Assembly: GCA_019775845.1 (NCBI GenBank)
Contig: JADQAV010000015.1
Location: 248,001 to 312,000 of the forward strand
Length of the DNA stretch: 64,000 nucleotides
Direction of reading: 5' to 3'
Source: Myrmaecium sp. VS I D KN 1
Taxonomy: Eukaryota > Ascomycota > Dothideomycetes > Valsariales > Valsariaceae
Within the stretch, counting starts at the first letter, position 1. The number at the start of each line of letters is the position of its first letter. Of this stretch, positions 34,894-43,944 are shown in pieces. The translations under genes and the position numbers were made by a program. Below the pieces are notes generated by a model, which was given only the letters and a program-made list of their open reading frames with translations, was not told the origin of the DNA and made no database searches.

Positions 34894-34921
34894 AAAAAAA
34901 AAAAAAAAAAAAAAAAAAAAA
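34894..34921. repeat. Poly-A run (28 bases)
   Basis: Twenty-eight consecutive A residues downstream of the minus-strand PDAT gene. It could also be the tail of a retroposed sequence, but nothing next to it supports that. Confidence 0.9.
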
Positions 34922-35014
34922 CGCCTTCTCCTTGTGATTTATCAAACGGGGCATATTACATTTCGAAGCAAATAAAGAAAAGCTTCAACCCAAACCCAAA
35001 TCCATCCACAACCC

Positions 35015-37111
35015 TCACGGCTCCGGCTCCGGCTCCTCCCCCTCCTCATACACCTTCACGCGCGCCGCGTACTCGCGAATATTCGAATAAACCGTCTCCT
35101 CAATCTCATCGCCCTTGCCACCAGCCACCCGAAGGATGAGATCATTCAACGAGGAGCGGCCGAGGATATCGACATGGTCGCCTGAACAATACAAGACACA
35201 AAATCAGCATCAATCACAACCTACATACACGCTGAGGGGGGAAAGGAAAAGACTCACCCGTATTCGGCCCCCCCCTCGGCGAAAACCGATCGGGTTCGTG
35301 GGGCATCTCGTAGACCTTGACCTGGACGCCGGCGGGGTTGTACCGCCGGATGGAGCGCCAGCCGCGGGCGCACATGTACCCCGCGGAGAGCAGGTTGACG
35401 GTGCCGTCGCCCTCGCCCATGACGACGCCGCGGTCGACGTGGCCTTCGGTGAGGGCGGTGTCCATGGTGACGTTGGTGCGGGAGAGGGGGTCGGTGTCGG
35501 GCCGGTAGAAGTAGGCGCGTTCGGTGGGCTTGCCGACGCCGTAGAAGCAGTAGATTTTGAGGTGGGGGGCGAGCGGGAGGCGCGTTTCGAGTGGGTTGAT
35601 CCATTTGGATGGGTCGCGCTGGTTGCGTTCGACGGCCTGCTGCGTGTGGGCGACGCCGTGGGAGTAGTTTTGCTGGACCATGGATGCGTACCAGGGGTCG
35701 GTGTGGGCGAAGAGGTAGGCGAGGGATTCCTCGACGGTGAGGTTGTTGGGCGTGTTCCGGCTGGGCAGGGCGGTTGCGTTGGCGGTTTTGAAGTTGATGA
35801 ACGGCCCGTACGAGACGGGTTGGCCGGGCTTGTCGTCCGGCGCCCAGGTCGCGTTGCCCCAGACGGCGTTGCCGCCCATGGGCAGCATGGAGGAGATGCC
35901 CGGCATCGCTCGGAAGATCTCCGCCCGCTCGTGCCGGGAGAGGAACTTCTCGAGGCCGTAGACGGCGAAGGCGTTCAGTTGGGCGGTGTCTTTCATCTCG
36001 CCGGAGAGCACCGCGGGCACGCCCTTCATGGCGCCGAGCATGCAGCCGGAGATGTTGATCCAGGAGTCGACGTAGGTGTCCACCCAATTCGGTCCACCGC
36101 CGCCGTAGCCTTCGGCTTCCACCCAGTGGAAGAAATAGTAGAGGACTTGGGATCCCATGCTGTGCGACAGCAAGACCACCTTGCGGTTCGAGATTCGATA
36201 GGCAAGCTCGATGTGGTCTTTTAGGCGGGAAAAGTATTGGTCGCGGACCTCGTAATTCATGTAGGAGAGGCGCCAGTCGTAGGCGGCCGTAAAGGCGTTC
36301 GTCGGGTCGTAGCCGATCGTCGCGAGATTCTCCAAGATTTTATTCCATATCCAGTAGCCCGTGATGAAGAAGTCGGCCGCATCGAAGCCTTGCGCGGCAC
36401 GGAGCTTCACGCCCGGAGGATCCAGCCCCGTCTTCTTGTCCAACATGATGTGCTTCTTCCAACCCGCCTTGTCCAGGACCAGCGCCCTCATCATCGACCA
36501 ACTGCCCCACAGCCGCTTCCGGAAGTACTGTCGCGACGCTTCGTCCTCGGTGCCCCAGCTCTCCAGGCCGGTGGAGATGACGCCCGGCACCATGATGACG
36601 GGATGCTTCGCTTCGATGCCCTGGCTGCGCGCATGCAGCCCGACGGAGAAGGAGTCGTAATTGATCGTCTCGCGTTCATGCTTCTATGAGGCGCTCCACC
36701 GGCACCAGTCAGCTCGCCGTCTGCCAGACCAGACACCCCACCAGGACCAACCGTGACAAAGAGATGTTGCAGACTGACCTGCAGGTCCTGCGCGTCCTTC
36801 ACCAAGCCCGCCGGCAGCACGTCCAGGATGGACTCGAGGTTCATGTCGGCCAGCGAGGCCAGGTCGATCATGTCGTTGTTGCCGGCGAAGAGGGCGGCGA
36901 CGACGACGCCGAAGAGGCCGCCCAGGCCGAAGATCCAGAGGTTGCGGCGGCGCTGGCCCTTGGGCCGGACATGTTCCTTGTCCGTGAGCTTCTTGAGCTT
37001 CTTGGCGGGCAGGACGCGCAGCTCGGTGACATCCTCGGGCGTGGACGGCGTGGATTCCCTGGATGGGTCGTTGGAGGAGTCGCCGACGAAGCGACGGCGG
37101 AGGAAGGACAT
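35015..37111 (-). CDS. lro1: Phospholipid:diacylglycerol acyltransferase (PDAT, LRO1 type)
   Basis: PDAT moves an acyl chain from a phospholipid to diacylglycerol to make triacylglycerol without acyl-CoA. It is an ER membrane enzyme of the LCAT family with a lumenal catalytic domain. Three exons (36779-37111, 35258-36683, 35015-35181) give 641 residues, near LRO1's length. A cytosolic basic N terminus (RPKGQRRRN) precedes one membrane helix (about 57-77, LWIFGLGGLFGVVVAALFAG). Then come MVPGVISTGLESWGT (lid and oxyanion region), GYDPTNAFTAAYDWRLSY, and the nucleophile elbow SHSMGSQ with Ser at about 286. The Asp lies in GEGDGTVNLLSAGYMC and the His probably in DHVDILGR. The tail is acidic. 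Divergent from MAK3, with 488 bp between start codons. Confidence 0.95.
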
Positions 37112-37599
37112 CAGATGCGGAGGGAGGCAATCATGTGTGGTGGTGAGAGCGATGAGATGAGAGATTGAAGATGTGAGAGTACTGTCGCAGGTGAGGTGGA
37201 AGAAAAAAGAGGAATGGGGAAGAGAGAGAGTGAGATGGTGGGCGATCAATCGAGGGATGTAACAGTGAACGTGAACGTGAAACGATGGACGCGGGTCGGA
37301 AGAGACGCTGAAGCCGATCGTCGTCAACGGCGGTGCCTGGGGACGAAATCGTCATCACATGCAAACTGCGCCCGCCCGGTGGAGGCCCGACCACAGCAGA
37401 CAGGAACGTGCCGGTGCCGGTGCCGGTGCCAGCGCCCGCCGCCCGTCTTCCATTCCCCTCCCGTCATCATCACCACCCGACCGGACCCAAACCGCCCGCA
37501 GCTTGTCTCTTCCTCCGGGCCCGGCGCCTCTCATCCGAACACTCCCTCCGGCCCATCATCTAGGTTCCCGCCAGCAGGTTCCGCCCAACTCAGAGGAGG
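37112..37599. promoter_or_regulatory. Divergent PDAT/MAK3 intergenic region
   Basis: The 488 bp between two oppositely directed starts must contain both promoters. It includes a (GTGCCG)-type repeat at about 37408-37430. No specific site is claimed. Confidence 0.45.
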
Positions 37600-38514
37600 A
37601 TGACCTCCACCTCCACCCCCGCCAGCATCGCCGAGCGGGAGAAAGAGGCCGCATCAAACCCATCCGACAGTCACGCATCCAACAACCCCGACCTCTCCTC
37701 CTCCACTCCACCCACCGAACCCCTCCCCGCCTCCTCCCTCCTCTACCTCCCCTTCCCCATCCCAGATGAACCCCTCTGGCTCCCCCAAATCCGCGCCCTC
37801 ATCGCCACCGACCTCTCCGAGCCCTACAGCATCTACGTCTACCGCTACTTCCTGCACCAATGGGCGGACCTGAGCCTGATGGCCGTCGCGCCCCACGCAC
37901 CCCACACCCTCCTCGGCGTCATCATCTGCAAGCTGGAAGCGCACCGGTCGGGCACGCAACGGGGCTACGTCGCCATGCTCGCCGTGTCGCGGGCCCACCG
38001 CCGCCGCGGCATCGCCGCCGCCCTCGTCCGTCGCGCCGTCGCCGCCTGCCGCGCCCGCGGCGCCGACGAGGTCGTCCTCGAGACCGAGGTCGATAACCGC
38101 GCCAGCCTCCGCTTGTATGAGGGCTTGGGCTTTGTTCGTGCGAAGCGTCTTCATCGGTATTACCTCAATGGCAACGCGGCGTTTCGGCTCGTGCTGTACC
38201 TGCGTCCGGGCGCGGCGACGCGCGGCTTGGGCCGGGACGCCGTTGCTGCTGCTGCTGCTGATGATGACCCCCTTGCTGCTGCGGGAATGTCGGGGCCCTC
38301 CGCGGAGTGTGAGGACGCTGCGATGCAGCGGGCGGGGTGGGATTTTGGGTTTGATGTTGAGGGGGTGAGGAGGACGGTGGAGACGATGACGACGACTAGC
38401 GGTGCTGAGGAGGACCACGCGGGCGGGACGGCGGGATCCGCGCTGAGCATTCTGGGCCCGTATGATCGGCGGGAGGATATCATGGACAGGGCGCGGGCGG
38501 AGGATTTCGCGTAG
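37600..38514 (+). CDS. mak3: N-alpha-acetyltransferase, NatC catalytic subunit (MAK3/NAA30)
   Basis: The NatC enzyme acetylates N termini such as Met-Leu, Met-Ile and Met-Phe as they leave the ribosome. A single exon gives 304 residues. After a Ser/Pro-rich leader (1-50), the GNAT fold (about 52-205) shows EPYSIYVYRYFL, GYVAMLAV and the acetyl-CoA loop RRRGIAAALV. It continues with GADEVVLETEVDNRASLRLYEGLGFVRAKRLHRYYLNG and AFRLVLYL, the classic Mak3 signature. The start chosen is the first ATG. A tail of about 100 residues (Ala/Asp-rich, then SGPSAECEDAAMQRAGW...) follows the fold and is longer than in yeast Mak3. Its role is unknown. Confidence 0.93.
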   Translation: MTSTSTPASIAEREKEAASNPSDSHASNNPDLSSSTPPTEPLPASSLLYLPFPIPDEPLWLPQIRALIATDLSEPYSIYVYRYFLHQWADLSLMAVAPHAPHTLLGVIICKLEAHRSGTQRGYVAMLAVSRAHRRRGIAAALVRRAVAACRARGADEVVLETEVDNRASLRLYEGLGFVRAKRLHRYYLNGNAAFRLVLYLRPGAATRGLGRDAVAAAAADDDPLAAAGMSGPSAECEDAAMQRAGWDFGFDVEGVRRTVETMTTTSGAEEDHAGGTAGSALSILGPYDRREDIMDRARAEDFA

Positions 38515-39084
38515 GATGGGGATTCTGGGAACGGTTTGGCAGAAGGATAGAAGAAGGGACAGAAGGGGGGATGGTTCGGCTGTTGTTGGAGTTATTCTTG
38601 CATCATCATTATTTTTTGAGCTCGCTTTTTTTGCGGGAAAAAAACAGGGGAAAAGTAGGCGTTTTGGGTATACCAACAAGTCGAGTTATGTTGCTCTCCC
38701 TGTTCCTTCCCGAGTAAAGAAAGCGAGCATGTGAAAGGGAGAGAAAAAAGAAACATACAGCACGATCTTATGTGGCAGTACTTCACGTTCAGCTAAAGAG
38801 GGATCCAAAGATATGATTACATGGAGGGTTCTCCCTTCAGCGGCGGTGAAGGCATTCCGAAGGCTCTCCCCCAGTTCGGTGCAAAGAATCGTAGAGAAGT
38901 GATATGTATATTGTGTGCACTCGATCCTGCCCGGACGATCGCTCTCGAAACGCTCAATGATGATAGGAAGTTACAAACCAAAGGAACTCCCTCCCATTCT
39001 TCTTTGCTTTTTCACGCCAACGCCATGTCCCTGTATAACGCCCGCAAGGAAAGCACCATATCCCATGATCCCAAAACGAAGTGC
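38515..39084. other. Convergent 3' spacer
   Basis: It lies between the stop codons of MAK3 (plus) and the ankyrin gene (minus). No gene is seen. Short frames overlap the ankyrin 3' end only. Confidence 0.6.
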
Positions 39085-40243
39085 TCAATGTCCGCTATTC
39101 GCCCGCACCCGCCCATCCGCCGTGAACCAGCCATCCGGCCTCCCCTCGCTCCTTCCAGACGTCGGCGTCATCGCCCGCCTCATCTCCACCGGACTCCAAT
39201 CCCCCGCTCTACGTCCGCCGCCCACGCCAGCCATCTCATCGTCCCTCGCGGGTGGCGCCTTCAACACGTCCTCCGTCGTGACCAGCCGCACCCCACCGAT
39301 GCCCCTGGGCTTCTGCTGCTGCTGCTGCTGCTGCAGCCGCTCCCGCGAGCTCTCCGCCTTCCGCTTCTCGAGGTCCTGCACCAGCTGCGAGAAGTACAGC
39401 TCGGCGGCCTTAGTGGCGGAGTAGGCGATGGGCGTCCAGGAGTAGGCGTTCTGCGCGACGGGCGAGGCGCCGTATTGGAGGAGCAGCCGGACAGCTTTGA
39501 GCTCCCCGGCCGCGGAGGCGTGGTGCAGGGCGGTGTTGCCGTCGCAGTCCCGGGCCGCGACGGAGGCCGGATGCTCCGGGTTGTTGAGGAGGAGGGGGAG
39601 TAGGGCGAGGGTGCCGTGGCGGCAGCAGAGCATGAGCTGTGGTTTTAGTCCGTTAGCTTTCTGGATCTTGAGAAGATGGGGTGCTTAGGTAGAGCGCTTA
39701 CCGCATCCATTCCCGCCTTGTTGGTCCATGGCACGCACCGTGGGAATCGTCTGATGAGCAGCTTGCCCACTTCCACCTTGCCCGTCTGGCACGCGAGCAT
39801 CAACGGCGTCTCCCAGTCCGTGTTCCGCGAGATTTCTTCATCCTCGTGGCCGGCGTCGATCAGGTACTCCTAGTTGCAACCAACACCCCTCCGGATTAGC
39901 TTCTCCAATGTGTCTCAGCTCGCCAGCTTTAAAATGCAGCAAAGGGATTATTATATATTGTCCAGTGTAGTGTGCATACAGACACACCGTCGGATAAAAC
40001 GTACAGCGATTTCAACGAAGCCTTCTTTGCTCGCCAAGTGCAAAGACGTATTACTTTTATCCTCGAAATCCGGATTCCGGAGGCTGTCGGGGTTGTTCCG
40101 CACGATACGCTTGACGAGCAGGAGGTCGTTCAGGAGGATGGCGCGCCGAAGCCGCCGAGCAACGTCGATCCTATGCCGAGAGCATCCATTGTTAGTATTT
40201 ACGGGAGCATTCTTCAGGGCGCTGGAATGTTGGAAACGTACAT
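39085..40243 (-). CDS. Ankyrin-repeat protein with intron-split start codon
   Basis: Four exons (40242-40243, 40005-40170, 39702-39869, 39085-39636) give 295 residues. The intron 40171-40241 has donor GTACGT, branch site TACTAAC and acceptor CATAG, and joins AT to G to form the ATG: MIDVARRLRRAILLNDLLLVKRIVRNNP. Ankyrin repeats run about 15-180: NPDFEDKSNTSLHLASKEGFVEIAEYLI, NTDWETPLMLACQTGKVEVGKLLI, DALMLCCRHGTLALLPLLL and DGNTALHHASAAGELKAVRLLLQYGASP. The remainder has a short coiled segment, a Gln run of 7 and the motif VRLVTTEDVLKAP. Function is unknown; it may scaffold protein contacts. Upstream coding in the same frame (from 40459) is the alternative to the split start, but that part looks non-coding. 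Confidence 0.85.
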
Positions 40244-43200
40244 ATTGACAGCATGGCTTGGGTTGACGGATGTGCTGTGTGTGTTACACTGGGAGTCTGG
40301 CTTGGAGGCGCACGTCAAGGTGGAAGGTGGGGAACGTTCCATGAAGCCACCGCTCCCGTTATCTCTTATCGGCGTGGATGTGGCTTCGGCTCGCTCACGT
40401 ACTACAGTACATTTTCGGGCTATAACTCCCACAACGACCGCCGACCAGTCCCTGAACACTCTCCAATCAACGATTCTTCGTTGAAGTCTTCAAGAGGGAA
40501 CAGGATGCAGTGGTTCATCAGCGCCTCGAAGCTCCACGACTATGCAGGCGCTTCCTGCCTTCTCGAATCCTCATGCATTGGCTGACATCCCTAATAAGCC
40601 GATGCATCATCACGTCGTCACGCGTGTGCCTCTTCATTTCCTCTCTGGCCGCTACCTACCATGATGCAATCGGGGACATTTCTTGTGTACGGAAAGTCGT
40701 GTGCAGGAGTAGGGAAGCTGTGCAGCCTCTCAACATGGTTTCCCACATGCTCCAAGTCACACCGGCCCCCCTTCATCTTCAACATCGTAAGGTATTGGCT
40801 GGCTGAACGGAGCGGTTGCCCAAGCTCCCGCTCCAATCGCAGAGTGATCGAACAGACTGCTATGCAGCATCCCGGCTGCTATCGGTGTTCTGTCCAGTAC
40901 CGCGACCCTGGATTCTCCAGACGTTCGCTTCGACGTTGAGTGGAGGGGGACCTTCTCCGCATCATATATGTCGGGGTCCTGGACGAAGGCGTTGCCGTTG
41001 ATGCGTTACCTATCGTTTTTGTAAGGGTCGAAGGCGGAGCAATGCTCCCCACCCGTCAACGCGGATATTCTTGCTCGAGCCGCGAGCATTATTTCACGTG
41101 AAGGATTGCTGACCGCATCGGTCAATATGCCTCCGGCGAATGGCAGAGAGTTCGTCTCTGAGGTTGCACTGTCAACCTCTGGACCGCTGGAGGTCAACAT
41201 GCAGGGCTGGAGGGCCTACCCATGGATGCATATATGTACTCCGCAACAGCAAGTGCCCTCCTGGGGGATCTGCATGTCTATACGAACTCCAATCGACGGA
41301 GGCCGAGATAACGTCTGGGCCATCCGGATCGAGATTCCTCTGGTCTGCTGGCTCGGGGTGATGATGCCCTGCGATGCATTGAGCGAGTGACTCGAAACAT
41401 TGGAAGCTGCAATCCTTCAAATTTGAAGCAGACAAAGAATGAGTCCTGCGGCTGGAAATGATCACTTATCAGCAGCCGTTTCGCTCTCGAAGGTTGAGGG
41501 CAGCTTGATCGGGCAAGCTGATAACATTGGCTGGCACGTGAAAAACCCTGGCAAGGCTCCAGTTATCGACGTTGTGGCTGAATGCGTGCTAGTAGCCGAG
41601 ATCAAGGACCCGAAGATGACGCGGACCACCGGACCATCTCCTGTGTTCTTTATGCGATGGCCGGTCGCGATTTTTCCATCGTGACAAGTCCAATTTTGCT
41701 GTCGAGTGCTTCCACAGTCACCCAACCGTCCGCCCAAGCCGAGGCTGAATGAGGCTGTTGCAGCGGGTATTCAGCTTGGCCTAGGAGTACTGGATTTATA
41801 ACCCGCCTGCTAATATTCCCTCGGGGCGGCGAAGACTCGCGACATGGTCAACGAGTGTGCCCGTGTCGACCCGCCGGCCGGGTGGGGTCGTTCGATAAGG
41901 CGCGAGGGCGGTTCCCGCCTTTCGCCACACCTTGGTTTCTCATGGGGGCTCGGAGCTTGCATGTGAAAGGAAAGCAGGTCGCAGCACCGGCGTTAGAGTT
42001 CACCTTTGCAGCTGCCTACGACGCCGGAGCGCCCAACAATAATTCCCCGACGGATTGTTGTTGTGATGCGGGAGCTTTTCTCTCACTGTTCGCTTGCCCT
42101 AGCAAGGAAGATGATGCGGCCTCTGCGGTGGTGACGGGAAGCTGGGCTCGTTGACAGCAAGCGACGCTGCCTGCTAACCAGCCGAGCCCCTCCCTCCCTT
42201 GCGTACAGGAAACAACCTAAGGCGTGCCTAGTGCGGGATCGCGCTTCCCAAGGCGCCTCGAAACGGCTTGGCTACGGGTCAGGACGGTTTGACGTGATAT
42301 TTACAAGAGCCTACGAGCGACGACCCGAGGGAGCGAGGATATTTAGTAGCCGGGTAGTAGCTGGCTGAGCGACTTGTCCACCAGGGTATCTATGGGAATG
42401 TACGGCGCGGCATCAGGGACAAAGACAGGATACGCGGGGATGCCGTATGAGAAGATTATTTATTGCGAGAGGAAATGCCGGCCGGTGATGCTGCTCGAAA
42501 GAAACGTGAGCGGGGGTGTACAAGCAAGCAAGCGGGACAGTAAGGTGATAAATTCACGACAAGTTAGCCCATGAGTGCGGCGGGCATGTCGGTTGCGAGC
42601 AGAAGGTGCAAGCAGAACGAAGGAAGAGAGAAGGAGGGATCCTGTGCCATCCTATCCTATCCCATCCCATCCCGCCTGCTTGGAACCTGGAAGGACGTGG
42701 GAGAAGCGGGCCGATCAGGGTGGTGTCTGTCGCTGTGGGTGGTCCATGCGTGCTACCTACAGGTCCTGCCCTCAGGCTGCCTTGCCCGCCGCTTTCACAT
42801 GCCAGCGGGACGAGATGAGCTTCCCTCTGATCGCACGAGGCGATCCGTTTCTGCGAGTGATTTTTAAGTGACGGCACCACCCCTCCACCGCCCTCTCCAT
42901 ACTTCTTGCTACATACATACATTCACTCTCCCGCACACCACCTTTTTTTGACTGCTTCTCCTCCTCTCAGTCATCACATCCCCATTTCCACCACGAAAGA
43001 GGGGCAGCCCCATTGACAACATCAACTCTTGCTATCCCTAGCACTCACTCCTCCTCCTCCACCACCTCGTACTCCCATGTACGTTCGACCGCCCTGTCTC
43101 ATCCCATGCATGATAAGCTCAGGTCTCAATGCTGACGACATCTGACCTCCTAGATCTCAGCAAGCCACCACCAACCTCCTCACCACACTCAACACAGGTA

Positions 43201-43311
43201 TGTTGTGCTCGCTTCGAGGACGTTCCTGCATCACTGTCTCACTTACTGACCTTGTACCTCGACGCCCGGTAGTGATACCTGTCAGACCTCGCCTCACTTA
43301 GGAGCGTACCG
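40244..43311. other. Three-kb region without a convincing gene
   Basis: Overlapping short frames occur on both strands (for example 41106-41390 and 41439-41684 plus; 41172-41465 and 41462-41737 minus). None shows a family motif, and none joins into a longer model with good splice sites. It may hold a decayed gene. The last 700 bases are pyrimidine-rich (ctcctcctcc, ccaccacc) and look like promoter and leader of the perilipin-like gene. A CCATCCTATCC repeat lies near 42646-42672. Confidence 0.5.
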
Positions 43312-43944
43312 ATGCCCCACGCTGAAAACCGCACCAACGGCACTATGGGCGAGCCTCTGACCAACGGCGAGAAGCCGCACTTCAAGGTCATCTCTGTAAG
43401 TGCTGCCTTGACTTCACAACACCTAGACTTCATAGCTAACGACGCTGCTCAGCATGTCACTTCATACCCCGTTGTGTCCGACACCATCAGTGCGGTCAAG
43501 GGCAACCCCTACGGCCAGAAGTCCATCGATCTCGCCAACACCGCCTACTCAACATTTGCCGCACCGGTCCTGCCGTACCTGCAAGGCCCCTTGAGCGTCC
43601 TCTCGCCGTACGTCGAGAGGGCCGACTCGCTCGCCGACAGCGGGCTGTCCAAGGTCGAGACCAAGTTCCCCATCGTCAAGGAGGACACCCAGAAGATCAA
43701 GGGCAGCGTCCTCGACAAGGCCTACTTCCCCCTGAGGCTCGCGGGCCAGGGCCGGGACTACATCTTCTCGACCTGGCAGGATGAGTACAGCAAGACGGGC
43801 GGCGAAGGCATCGTCAAGCTGGCTAAGGCTGCGATCAGCACCGAGTTGAAGTTTGGCCTTGATGCGTACCATACTGTGGCGGCGTACCTGTCTAAGGGAA
43901 AGGAGACGGCGCAGACTAAGGTCAATGAGAAGACGAACAACTAG
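43312..43944 (+). CDS. Perilipin-like lipid-droplet protein (CAP20/MPL1 family)
   Basis: CAP20/MPL1 proteins coat lipid droplets. In plant- and insect-pathogenic fungi they affect droplet size, appressorium turgor and virulence, but they also occur in non-pathogens. Two exons (43312-43395, 43453-43944) give 191 residues, the family's usual size. The N-terminal 28 residues (MPHAENRTNGTMGEPLTNGE) splice in frame to HVTSYPVVSDTISAVKGNPYGQKSIDLANTAY. The core follows: APVLPYLQGPLSVLSPYVERADSLADSGLSKVETKFPIVKEDT, then KIKGSVLDKAYFPL, then amphipathic helices, then a Lys/Thr-rich end. The inner ATG at MGEPL could also serve. An upstream non-coding exon is likely, since the 5' flank has splice-like sites. 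Confidence 0.9.
   Translation: MPHAENRTNGTMGEPLTNGEKPHFKVISVSAALTSQHLDFIANDAAQHVTSYPVVSDTISAVKGNPYGQKSIDLANTAYSTFAAPVLPYLQGPLSVLSPYVERADSLADSGLSKVETKFPIVKEDTQKIKGSVLDKAYFPLRLAGQGRDYIFSTWQDEYSKTGGEGIVKLAKAAISTELKFGLDAYHTVAAYLSKGKETAQTKVNEKTNN

Larger units (their letters stand above)
34505..35014. other. Intergenic between tRNA-Gln and PDAT
   Basis: T-rich at the left, TA-rich in the middle (taataaatatatatttatatt near 34720), with an A28 run at 34894-34921. No gene is seen. It includes the PDAT 3' region. Confidence 0.55.

Noticed and set aside
35115-36224. 369-codon plus-strand frame opposite PDAT
   Set aside because: Val/Gly/Asp-rich shadow of the PDAT coding strand.
43203-43225. Sequence like the 5' end of U6 snRNA (GTGCTCGCTTCG)
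   Set aside because: Similarity stops after about a dozen bases and the conserved ACAGAG box and 3' parts are missing.
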